Part shown: one piece after another, positions 1-5,690 of the stretch
How the letters are laid out: the number at the start of each line of letters is the position of its first letter
Position numbering within the stretch: position 1 is the first letter of the stretch
From: Sulfurimonas denitrificans DSM 1251
Lineage (GTDB): Bacteria; Campylobacterota; Campylobacteria; Campylobacterales; Sulfurimonadaceae
Direction: 5' to 3'
Length of the DNA: 64,000 nucleotides
NCBI RefSeq assembly: GCF_000012965.1
Contig: NC_007575.1
Span: 1,798,001-1,862,000 of the forward strand
Made by a program: the position numbers and the translations under genes
Notes under the pieces: generated by a model
Seen by the model: only the letters and a program-made list of their open reading frames with translations
The model's database searches: none
What the model was told of the DNA's origin: nothing

Positions 1-1380
1 ACTATCCAAAGTTACATTATCAACACCAGCTCCACCAGTATATGTTGCAGTATCACCACCGATTGTGATTGTAGTTGTACCAGTTGTAGCAGATGTGTTT
101 ACAGATGTAAGCGTATCTGCCTCATCTCCATCCATAGTTAAACTAGCAGAACCAGAAACTGTTAATGTAGTAAGTGCAGTCAAAGTTGCGCCTGTTAAAT
201 CAAGTGCATTTGTTCCAGCTACAGTTAATGTAGTTGCTGCAGCAGCATCTAAATCAATATCAGAATCTGCATTCGCTGTAGTGATGTTAATTGTAGTATA
301 TGTACCAGAATTATCATCAACAACTGAACCTGCTGTTACATTATCAACAGTAAGAGCTAAAGTTGTAGCTGTAGCATTTGTTATTGTAAGGTCTTGAGCA
401 CTATTTGCAATGCTTAATGTTGTTAATGCATCAGAAGTAATTGTAGATGATGCACCATATCCATCAAGAGTTACAGTTGCAATTGTGTCTGTAGTAGTAG
501 CACCATCAGCAATAACAACAGCACCACCAACGATACCAGCAACACCAGTTACTGCAGTAGTTGCACTTGAACCATTCACAACAGTTACAGCAGCTGTACC
601 AGTACCAGTATTTGCTATATTAGTTCCATCATTTGCTTTAACAACGCTTGTAAATACAACAGTATTACTGCTTGTACCACTCACGGCACCTGTTGTATAG
701 TCTGAACTTAATGCACCTGTATAGACACCTTTAGTTGCTGCACCATGAGTAGCACCAGCTGCTAAATTTTCGAATATTGTTGCAGCTTCAGTTGCAGTCA
801 TAGCCGCAGAAGCAGTAAAAGTTAAACCATCAAGGATAACTGTTTGACCAATAGTTAATGCACTGAAAACAACTGTTGCAGTCTCGTTAGCACCAGCAAC
901 AGCATCAACAGCATCAACAGCAGTAACAGCAGCGTCTTGGTTTACAGTTACAGTTGTTGTGTTATTACCACCAGTTACTGTAACATCACTTTGAGTTCTT
1001 GTACCAGAACCATTTGCAGGCATTGCAGATACAGCAGAAGTAGATGAAAATGCAGTTTGATTTACAGTAACAGTTGTACCGCCATCAATTGTAATTGCAC
1101 CAAGAACATTAGCTCCATCATTAGCTGCATCATCAGCAGTAGCATCATATGCTGTACCTGTTGAAGTTACACTTATTGCACCTGTAGGAATTGGGTTTGC
1201 CGCACCTGCTGATTGACCAATATCAATAGTACCCGTCGTAGCCTTTGCAGCAGTAACAGTTACATCTGTTCCGCCATCAATTGCTATGTCACCAGTAGTT
1301 TGATTTGTATCTGTTACAGTGATTGCACCAACAGCACCTGTCGTAGCACCAATAGTAATATCTTTAGTTAACGTTCCAGT
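1..1380 (-). pseudogene. S-layer/RTX-like surface protein, 5'-truncated paralogue (3' end beyond window)
   Basis: The minus strand is open from 1380 to the window edge and encodes a Thr/Ala/Val/Gly/Asp-rich beta-type sequence with no aromatic-rich or catalytic segment. It includes the phrases TVTVNQ, LDGYGAS and TYTGGAGVDNVTL. The same order of motifs is found inside the large surface protein at 8726-12160 (for example LDSYGATS and TYTGGAGNDMVTI), so the two are paralogues. The DUF4214 N-terminal region, start codon and ribosome binding site are missing: coding similarity stops abruptly at 1380, where unrelated AT-rich sequence begins. The simplest reading is truncation by the mobile element starting at 1381. 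It could instead be a promoterless silent cassette for surface-protein variation. No frameshift was found in the blocks checked between 661 and 1380. Confidence 0.75.
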
Positions 1381-1512
1381 TTACCCTACCCTAAAAATAG
1401 TCTATTTTACACCTTTTTACCCTCTATAAAGCCCTTAAATAAGGGAAAATGAAAGTTTCATATCTTCTTAGTGATTTTTAGCTCTAATTTCTTGCTGGCA
1501 CAGTGCTGGCAG
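1381..1512. repeat. Left end of the TA-array element (imperfect inverted copy of the right end)
   Basis: Read on the minus strand, this segment goes from a GCCAGC-type motif pair through AAATTAGAGCTAAA to GGTGTAAAATAGAC, TATTTTTAGGG and TAGGGTAAA, then meets the S-layer coding sequence. The right end at 5350-5511 shows the same order: GCCGACC pair, AAATTGAGCTAAA, GGTGTCTCTAAAAC, TATTTTGGGAC, TAGGGGTAAAA. This is an alignment by eye, with gaps, so percent identity is not given. Confidence 0.5.
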
Positions 1513-1602
1513 AGATTGAATGTAAAAGTAGATGAATGGTACTTGATGAAGCTCTATATCAAGGGAAATTGCAGCTAGAATGTTGCTGGCATATTGCTGG
1601 CA
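1494..1602. repeat. Two pairs of GCTGGCA direct repeats, 11-bp period (cassette 1)
   Basis: GCTGGCA occurs at 1494 and 1505, and again at 1585 and 1596. Both pairs have a 4-bp spacer (CAGT and TATT), giving an 11-bp period, about one helical turn. The block from about 1541 to 1607 is repeated with few changes before the second module (about 2252-2323), including the shared GAAGCTCTATATC phrase. The arrangement resembles arm-type recombinase binding sites; this is inference. Confidence 0.6.
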
Positions 1603-1672
1603 GCAGGTTAAATTTTAAGCTAGTTATAATGTTTAGAATATGCTTTTTAAGAGAAAACATAAAGAACTATGG

Positions 1673-1678
1673 TATAAT
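1673..1678 (+). promoter_or_regulatory. -10 element TATAAT, leaderless promoter of brnT
   Basis: GGTATAAT is followed by exactly six bases (TTTGGT) and then the ATG of brnT at 1685. Transcription would start at or next to the start codon, leaving no room for a ribosome binding site. None is visible. Confidence 0.5.
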
Positions 1679-1684
1679 TTTGGT

Positions 1685-1948
1685 ATGAAATTTGAATATT
1701 ATAGCAACAAATCAGATATTAATAAAGAGAAGCATGGTATAGACTTTGAGAAAGCTAAAGTGTTATGGGAAGATGATAACCTTTTAGAAGTTCCTCTACC
1801 TTTTAAAGAGGAAGTACGCCATTTATGCATAGGTAAAATTTTGAATAAACATTATTCTGCTGTAATTACATATCGAAGTAAAGCTATTCGTATTATATCT
1901 GTTAGAAGATCGAGAAAAGAGGAGATAAACGGCTATGAAAACAGTTAA
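1685..1948 (+). CDS. brnT: BrnT-family toxin (type II TA, RelE-like ribonuclease fold)
   Basis: This 87-residue protein has the BrnT (DUF497) pattern: MKFEYYSNKSD at the N-terminus, then KHGIDFEKA, then IRIISVRRSRKEE near the C-terminus, where family members keep catalytic Arg/His-type residues. BrnT toxins inhibit translation by RNA cleavage and are neutralised by BrnA. I chose the ATG at 1685 because BrnT proteins normally begin at this motif. A longer frame starting at 1640 adds 15 residues that do not fit the family; it too sits just behind a TATAAT (1625-1630). The gene overlaps brnA by 14 bp in the usual toxin-first order, and the pair is the first module of the array. Activity is inferred from family membership. 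Confidence 0.85.
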   Translation: MKFEYYSNKSDINKEKHGIDFEKAKVLWEDDNLLEVPLPFKEEVRHLCIGKILNKHYSAVITYRSKAIRIISVRRSRKEEINGYENS

Positions 1949-2162
1949 AGAGTTTGATGAGCTATTTGATAGTGGTGAAGATATATCAGAGTTTGTTGAT
2001 TACTCAAAAGCGACTAGACCAAATCTTGCCCAAAAGAGAGTTAATCTTGACTTACCAGTATGGATGATTGAAAAACTTGATAAGGAAGCAAAACGCTTGG
2101 GTGTTGCTAGACAAGCTATTATGAAAATGTTCTTAGCACAACATTTAGAAAAAGCAATATAA
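1935..2162 (+). CDS. brnA: BrnA-family antitoxin (ribbon-helix-helix)
   Basis: This 75-residue protein has an acidic N-terminal half that would contact the toxin and a C-terminal RVNLDLPVWMIEKLDKEAKRL segment typical of BrnA/CopG-type ribbon-helix-helix DNA-binding domains, ending in VARQAIMKMFLAQHL. It overlaps the end of brnT, so the pair is translationally coupled. BrnA both neutralises BrnT and represses the operon in characterised systems. Here the putative operator would lie between the GCTGGCA pairs and the TATAAT upstream of brnT. The gene is intact, so the pair can be a functional stabiliser of the element. Confidence 0.85.
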   Translation: MKTVKEFDELFDSGEDISEFVDYSKATRPNLAQKRVNLDLPVWMIEKLDKEAKRLGVARQAIMKMFLAQHLEKAI

Positions 2163-2171
2163 AAATAAAAT

Positions 2172-2202
2172 AGTACCTGAGTGGATTACCAACTCTAGCA
2201 CT
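2172..2202. terminator. Hairpin at cassette 1 / recombinase-remnant junction
   Basis: An imperfect inverted repeat (AGTACCTGAGTGG ... CCAACTCTAGCACT) follows brnA and precedes the remnant recombinase stop codon. It is the counterpart of the better-paired hairpins at 3021 and 4004, which sit in the same convergent position. A bidirectional terminator is likely; a recombination site is possible. Confidence 0.45.
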
Positions 2203-2237
2203 TAACTAGCTTCTCTTTGCTTTGTAATATAATGAAG
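2202..2237 (-). pseudogene. Remnant of the degenerate serine-recombinase C-terminus (copy 1)
   Basis: Read on the minus strand, this ends in the codons for LHYITKQREAS and a TAA stop. That matches the C-terminal tail of the intact gene at 4050-4604 (LLRHIARSKKSA) and even better the second remnant at 3048-3134 (LLRHIAKQRDKKSA). Only about a dozen codons survive. The position, directly after a module-end hairpin, is the same in all three copies, which is the main support for calling so short a fragment. Confidence 0.5.
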
Positions 2238-2300
2238 ATAATTTAGATTTGCCAGTACTCTTTGAAGCTCTATATCGAGGGAGATTGTAGTTGAAATTTT

Positions 2301-2318
2301 GCTGGCATATTGCTGGCA
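2301..2318. repeat. GCTGGCA direct-repeat pair, 11-bp period (cassette 2)
   Basis: GCTGGCA at 2301 and 2312, separated by TATT, is identical to the pair at 1585-1602 and followed by the same GCAGGTTA. The 50 bases to the left also match the block before the first module. Only one pair is present here, unlike the first and third modules. Confidence 0.6.
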
Positions 2319-2372
2319 GCAGGTTATAATGTTTATATTTGGTAGTTTTGGTAAGATGTAGCTTTATTGTGA

Positions 2373-2378
2373 TATAAT
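2373..2378 (+). promoter_or_regulatory. -10 element TATAAT of the PIN toxin-antitoxin module
   Basis: GATATAAT lies 28 bases before the antitoxin start, with a ribosome binding site AAGGGAG at 2394-2400. The module therefore has its own promoter rather than depending on an array promoter. Confidence 0.5.
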
Positions 2379-2406
2379 ATTAGATAAATTATTAAGGGAG
2401 CCAAAG

Positions 2407-2619
2407 ATGAAAAGTTACACACTTGAATTTCAAAATGAGAGTCTTATAAATCAGGTTATGAACTTCTTTGAACAGCTGCCACAAAATGAGGTTCATATAA
2501 AAGAGAACAAGCAGCCATATTCAATAGATGATGACTTCATATCTTATCTAACCTCAAACCCTGTAGAAATTGCACATAACGATAGCTTTCTAACTAGGGA
2601 AGATGCGAATGTGCGATAA
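2407..2619 (+). CDS. Putative antitoxin of PIN-domain toxin
   Basis: This 70-residue protein opens with MKSYTLEFQNESLINQVMNFFEQLPQNEV. The third module's antitoxin (MRTVTLKIEDDYFDKIISFLEILPKKAV) shares this layout, so the two antitoxins are related in their N-terminal parts. The rest is acidic and probably wraps the toxin. No classical DNA-binding motif is obvious. A good ribosome binding site (AAGGGAG) precedes the ATG, and the gene overlaps the toxin by 17 bp. The antitoxin assignment rests on size, overlap with a PIN-domain gene and similarity to the other array antitoxin. Confidence 0.75.
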   Translation: MKSYTLEFQNESLINQVMNFFEQLPQNEVHIKENKQPYSIDDDFISYLTSNPVEIAHNDSFLTREDANVR

Positions 2620-3016
2620 AGTATTTATAGATACTAATATAATTCTGTATGCGATAAGCACTCAGGATGCTGATAAACGTTCTATTGCAACACCTATAGT
2701 TCTGTCAGATGCTACAATAAGTGCACAAGTTATCAATGAAGCAAGTGTCAATCTACTAAAAAAACTAAAATTCAGTGAAGAGATGATTCAGAAGTTTGTA
2801 GATAGTTCTTATCACAGATATAATGTTGTTGAACTTACAAGGAATGTTTTTATAAGGGCTTCTGAGCTAAGAGAAAAATACAACTTCTCATACTATGACA
2901 GCATTATTGTATCTGCTGCTATAATAGCTAATTGCACAATCCTTTACTCTGAAGACATGCAACATGAACTAATTGTAGATAACCGCTTAAAAATCATCAA
3001 CCCATTTAAAAAATAA
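2603..3016 (+). CDS. PIN-domain toxin (VapC-like ribonuclease)
   Basis: This 137-residue protein has the conserved acidic residues of PIN-domain nucleases: FIDTNIILYA near residue 9, INEASVNLL near 46, YYDSIIVSAA near 98 and ILYSEDMQ near 117. Such toxins are Mg-dependent endoribonucleases that cut tRNA or rRNA. ATGs at 2603 and 2609 are both possible; both overlap the antitoxin. The gene ends just before the hairpin at 3021 and a fossil of the recombinase gene. All four metal-binding acids appear present, so the protein is probably active, though the RNA target cannot be read from the sequence. Confidence 0.85.
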   Translation: MRMCDKVFIDTNIILYAISTQDADKRSIATPIVLSDATISAQVINEASVNLLKKLKFSEEMIQKFVDSSYHRYNVVELTRNVFIRASELREKYNFSYYDSIIVSAAIIANCTILYSEDMQHELIVDNRLKIINPFKK

Positions 3017-3020
3017 AATA

Positions 3021-3048
3021 GTGCCAGAGTGGAAACCCACTCCAGCAC
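3021..3048. terminator. Hairpin at cassette 2 / recombinase-remnant junction
   Basis: GTGCCAGAGTGG and CCACTCCAGCAC form a 12-bp imperfect stem with an A-rich left flank and a T-run to the right (TCTTTTTAT), so it could end transcription from both directions. Nearly the same hairpin occurs at 4004-4033 beside the intact recombinase gene. Confidence 0.6.
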
Positions 3049-3134
3049 TAAGCACTCTTTTTATCTCTTTGCTTTGCAATATGCCTAAGCAGAGTTGACC
3101 TACCTACACTAAATCGTTAACGTACTAATTTGGC
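3048..3134 (-). pseudogene. Remnant of the degenerate serine-recombinase C-terminus (copy 2)
   Basis: On the minus strand, 3116 to 3048 reads RFSVGRSTLLRHIAKQRDKKSA and a TAG stop. The intact protein at 4050-4604 ends RFRVGRSTLLRHIARSKKSA. Five more codons upstream (AKLVR) can still be aligned, with one in-frame stop between. The match covers the recognition helix of the C-terminal helix-turn-helix and is too long and too well placed to be chance. It is direct evidence that an earlier copy of the recombinase gene stood here. Confidence 0.75.
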
Positions 3135-3241
3135 AATGAAAAGTAAACAAACTTTTCTTAGTATTTTTAGCCCTAAAACTCCCTAAAAACCGAGGAAGTA
3201 AAAGTTTGATAGAAGAGTGCTATTTTTTAGATAAATTTCTT

Positions 3242-3350
3242 GCTGGCATATTGCTGGCAAAAAATGAATTATGAAATGTACAATTGAGGCTCTTTAAAGT
3301 ACGACAATAAGGAAAATCATAAAAAAAAAGTTACTGGCATATTGCTGGTA
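3242..3350. repeat. Two pairs of GCTGGCA-type direct repeats, 11-bp period (cassette 3)
   Basis: GCTGGCA at 3242 and 3253, then ACTGGCA at 3333 and GCTGGTA at 3344, each pair with a TATT spacer. As in the first module, two pairs stand about 80-90 bp apart. The sequence to the left (3160-3241) contains TTCTTAGT...TTTTTAGC and ATTTCTTGCTGGCA, as in the element's left end at 1465-1500. This suggests a relic of an older element end inside the array. Confidence 0.6.
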
Positions 3351-3413
3351 ACTTAGTATATTTTTTAGCTTATTTTAAGTTTTTAGGTTTGATTATTAGA
3401 GATGGATTTTTGG

Positions 3414-3419
3414 TATAAT
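3414..3419 (+). promoter_or_regulatory. Extended -10 (TGGTATAAT) of the RelE-like module
   Basis: TGGTATAAT stands 30 bases before the antitoxin ATG at 3450, with the ribosome binding site AAAAAGGAG at 3434-3442. It marks a private promoter for the third module. Confidence 0.5.
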
Positions 3420-3449
3420 CATACTTAAGATTAAAAAAGGAGTTTGACA

Positions 3450-3647
3450 ATGAGAACTGTAACTTTAAAAATTGAAGATGATTATTTTGATAAAATCATT
3501 TCTTTTTTAGAAATACTCCCTAAAAAAGCTGTAAAAATTGAACAGCAAGATGAAGAAAAAAAACTAAAAGAAATAGAAAAAAACATAATTTGTGCATTTG
3601 ACGACATTAAACAAGGAAGAACTAAAAAAATTAGGACTGTTGCTTGA
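3450..3647 (+). CDS. Putative antitoxin of RelE-like module
   Basis: This 65-residue protein opens MRTVTLKIEDDYFDKIISFLEILPKKAVKIE, close in layout to the second module's antitoxin. A Lys/Glu-rich helical stretch and a short tail ending IRTVA follow. The ATG at 3450 has a strong ribosome binding site (AAGGAG); a TTG six bases upstream is less likely. Its stop codon overlaps the TTG start of the toxin (TTGA). It probably blocks the toxin by its helical C-terminal part and may autoregulate. Function is inferred from context. Confidence 0.75.
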   Translation: MRTVTLKIEDDYFDKIISFLEILPKKAVKIEQQDEEKKLKEIEKNIICAFDDIKQGRTKKIRTVA

Positions 3648-4003
3648 GTTCTCTTCTCGGTGTTATTATCGAGGAAACTGAAACTTTTGCCAAAGCTGTA
3701 AAACAACTTCAAAAACAATTTAAAAATGTAGAAACGGATTGTGATGAGTTTGTGCATAATATCAAGACTATAGACAATTTAGGTGTAAATTTAGGCAGTG
3801 GAGTTTATAAAGTACGAATTGCAAATAGTGATAAAAAAAGCGGTAAAAGTTCTGGTTACAGGCTTATCTCATATTTAAAACTTATTGATAACAAACTCTA
3901 CCTTATGTATGTTTACGACAAAAGTGACCTTGGCACTGTATCTGAAAAACAAATAGACGCATTAATTAAAAAAACCATTCTTGAAAAAACAAATAAAGAA
4001 TAA
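3644..4003 (+). CDS. RelE/HigB-like toxin
   Basis: This 119-residue basic protein has a RelE-superfamily profile: a helical N-terminus (FAKAVKQLQKQFKNV), then GVYKVRIANSDKKSGKSSGYRLISYL and LYLMYVYDKSDLG, the beta-strand core in which RelE-type ribonucleases carry basic catalytic residues. It starts at a TTG that overlaps the antitoxin stop by two bases, so it is translated by coupling. It is the last and apparently youngest module, directly facing the intact recombinase pair. The specific RelE subfamily is not certain from sequence alone. Confidence 0.75.
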   Translation: MSSLLGVIIEETETFAKAVKQLQKQFKNVETDCDEFVHNIKTIDNLGVNLGSGVYKVRIANSDKKSGKSSGYRLISYLKLIDNKLYLMYVYDKSDLGTVSEKQIDALIKKTILEKTNKE

Positions 4004-4033
4004 ATGCCAAAGTGGATTATCCCACTCCAGCAT
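4004..4033. terminator. Hairpin between RelE-like toxin and recombinase gene
   Basis: ATGCCAAAGTGG and CCACTCCAGCAT pair around a short loop, between two convergent genes. It starts at the toxin stop codon and ends 16 bp from the recombinase stop. The near-identical hairpin at 3021 has the same neighbours, which shows that the junction has been copied as a unit. Confidence 0.6.
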
Positions 4034-4049
4034 TTGAATTTGACTTTAT

Positions 4050-4604
4050 TTACGCACTCTTTTTACTCCTAGCAATATGCCGCAGTAGCGTACTTCTTCC
4101 TACTCTAAATCTATTGGCAACTTGTCGTGAGGTATTATTCTGCTTTAGCTCTATAGCTTTTAACACCTCTTTAGCACTAAGTTTTGGTGGTCTGCCTAAT
4201 CTTCTACATTCATCTTTTGCTTTAGAGATACCATAAGCTTGTTTTTCTACTCTTATATCCTCTATAAACTCGCTTAGAAAAAAGAGTAGTTCATCAAGGT
4301 TATAGCTATTTGAAGAGATAAACTGCTGTTTGGTAGCTTGTAGGATTATATGTTTTTCTTCAAAAGTAAACATAAGTTCTAAAAGAGTTTGAACACTGCT
4401 AGAGAGGATTGATAATCTTGTCACTGCTAAAATATCGCCGCAATGAAGTATCTCTACTACTTGAGCAAGTTTTACTTTGCTTTGATAATTGAGATTCTCT
4501 TTTGGTTCAACATAGATTTTACTACACCCTGCAGCTATAAGAAGTTCTGATTGTTCTTCTATCTCCTCTTTGTTTGTGGCTCTGATATATCCTATCTTTT
4601 TCAT
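4050..4604 (-). CDS. Degenerate serine recombinase (resolvase/invertase family), catalytic residues lost
   Basis: This 184-residue protein has the resolvase layout: an N-terminal domain opening MKKIGYIRATNKEEIEEQ, a long helix near residues 100-125, then RLGRPPKLSAKEVLKAIEL and a C-terminal helix-turn-helix (VANRFRVGRSTLLRHIARS). In active family members the segment is G-Y-x-R-V-S with the nucleophilic serine at residue 10; here residue 10 is threonine. The conserved L-D-R-L-x-R motif is replaced by RLSILSSS, so both active-site arginines are missing too. It should bind DNA but not cut it. The gene overlaps the upstream tyrosine recombinase by 4 bp (ATGA), so the two are made together. It may act as a DNA-binding partner or regulator; that is inference. 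Confidence 0.8.
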   Translation of the reverse strand: MKKIGYIRATNKEEIEEQSELLIAAGCSKIYVEPKENLNYQSKVKLAQVVEILHCGDILAVTRLSILSSSVQTLLELMFTFEEKHIILQATKQQFISSNSYNLDELLFFLSEFIEDIRVEKQAYGISKAKDECRRLGRPPKLSAKEVLKAIELKQNNTSRQVANRFRVGRSTLLRHIARSKKSA

Positions 4605-5203
4605 CGTATCATCGCTCCTTTGACATCTGCATCTGTTGGCTTGATATATCCCATAGTGGTTTTTACATCACTATGACCTATAAACTTTGAGATGATTTTT
4701 GTATTGATACCTTTTGCTCCCATCTCAGTTATAAGACCTTGTCGGAATGAGTGGGAGGTGTAGCCGTCTCCTAAGATGGATTTCATTACCTCGTTGACTT
4801 GAGCGATAAATGTAAATGGATGGATTCCTTCTCTTTTGTTTTGGCTGCTTCCTTTACTTATCACTTTTATTTGCAAGTCGGTGTCGGTTGTTATACTAAG
4901 TAGCTTTTTAAGTTGCTTTTGAAATTCATCACCTGCAAAGAGTTTGCGTTCACTTTTGGTTTTTAGTAAGAGAAGTTTTGTTTCACCTGTATCTAGTAGC
5001 TCTTTGATATGTAAGAGTTTCATCTGTTGTAGTTCATTAAGTCTTAGACCTGTGAAGTATAAAATTGTAAAAGCACGAAGTAGATTATCTTTGGTGTTGG
5101 GTCGTAGTGACTCATCGCCTCTGATTGCACTCATTAACTTTTTATACTCTTGTTCGGTTACTGATTCTTTTATCCGTTTGAGTGTTGGTTTTTTCTTTTT
5201 CAT
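4601..5203 (-). CDS. Tyrosine recombinase/integrase, short form (catalytic domain)
   Basis: This 200-residue protein is a phage-integrase-family catalytic domain with the expected residues: Arg in TGLRLNEL (near 54), HSFR (H151 and R154), GHSDVKTT (H177) and the tyrosine nucleophile in MGYIKP (Y186). It has no separate N-terminal SAM-like core-binding domain, so it is shorter than typical 300-400-residue integrases. It is the first gene of the two-gene recombinase operon and reads away from the right end of the element, as integrase genes beside an attachment end often do. It is the likely enzyme for insertion or excision of the array. Confidence 0.85.
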   Translation of the reverse strand: MKKKKPTLKRIKESVTEQEYKKLMSAIRGDESLRPNTKDNLLRAFTILYFTGLRLNELQQMKLLHIKELLDTGETKLLLLKTKSERKLFAGDEFQKQLKKLLSITTDTDLQIKVISKGSSQNKREGIHPFTFIAQVNEVMKSILGDGYTSHSFRQGLITEMGAKGINTKIISKFIGHSDVKTTMGYIKPTDADVKGAMIR

Positions 5204-5325
5204 CTCATTTCCTTATATTGTCTCCTTGTTTAGGGGTGTTTTATGGGGTTTTATTTTTGGTGGCGTGGTTGGAGGGGCTTTAAAATAGAAAAGTATGTGG
5301 GCTTGTTGGAAGTATAGTCAAGGGT

Positions 5326-5522
5326 GAAAAACCTTGTCAAGTAGGCATTGCCGACCATTTGCCGACCAAATTGAGCTAAAGTCTCTTTAAAAGTGTCTTT
5401 AAACCCTCTTGGGTTTTGGGACGGGGTAAAAAAGATGAGAAATCCTTTTGATATAAGGCTTTGAGGTGTCTCTAAAACTATTTTGGGACAGTAGGGGTAA
5501 AATCGCCCACCAATTGCCCACC
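5326..5522. repeat. Right end of the TA-array element with paired 7-bp motifs (copy 1 of 3)
   Basis: This holds GCCGACC at 5350 and 5361 and GCCCACC at 5505 and 5516. Each pair has a 4-bp spacer and 11-bp period, the same geometry as the GCTGGCA pairs. Between them lie two related blocks ending in GGGGTAAAA (near 5418 and 5494). It lies 120-320 bp upstream of the integrase start. Copies occur at 6545-6895 and within 7110-7306, so 5204-5690 is non-coding end sequence rather than an undetected gene. Confidence 0.55.
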
Positions 5523-5690
5523 ATTTTAGGTCGTTTTAAGTTTGAAAGAAATTTATGAATTTTAGAAGTTGTTACTTGTTGTAGCAGATTTGAGTGTTTG
5601 GGGTGGTTTTAGGTGTCTTTGAAATATATTGTTTGGGTGTGAAATGTGTTGGTTTTTTGGTGTGTTGCGTTTGGTGGTGGTCGGCTGGGA

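Larger units (their letters stand above)
1381..5522. mobile_element. Putative TA-array integrative element with tyrosine recombinase and degenerate serine recombinase
   Basis: This block interrupts an S-layer-like gene at 1381 and contains three toxin-antitoxin modules on the plus strand and an overlapping pair of recombinase genes on the minus strand. Its two ends are similar in inverted orientation: the outer left end (1381-1512, read on the minus strand) and the right end (5350-5511) share a pair of 7-bp motifs, then AAATT-GAGCTAAA, then a distal block ending in a GGGTAAA sequence. The element extent is inferred from the gene break on the left and the end similarity on the right. No flanking target-site duplication could be identified, because the right side is followed by further duplicated sequence. 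Confidence 0.55.

Noticed and set aside
1494-3350. GCTGGCA pairs as a CRISPR array or simple tandem repeat.
   Set aside because: The repeats are too short (7 bp), occur in pairs at fixed 11-bp period, and the intervals between pairs are genes. No cas gene is present.
4012-4236. Plus-strand frame overlapping the degenerate serine recombinase gene.
   Set aside because: Antisense shadow of a conserved C-terminal helix-turn-helix. The minus-strand frame has the protein family match.
1381-5203. The TA array as a classical integron cassette array.
   Set aside because: No IntI-type integrase with its added domain, each module has its own promoter, and the module-end hairpins are tied to recombinase remnants rather than being attC sites with R-box/L-box structure. 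The hairpin similarity deserves a formal check, but the integron label is not supported.
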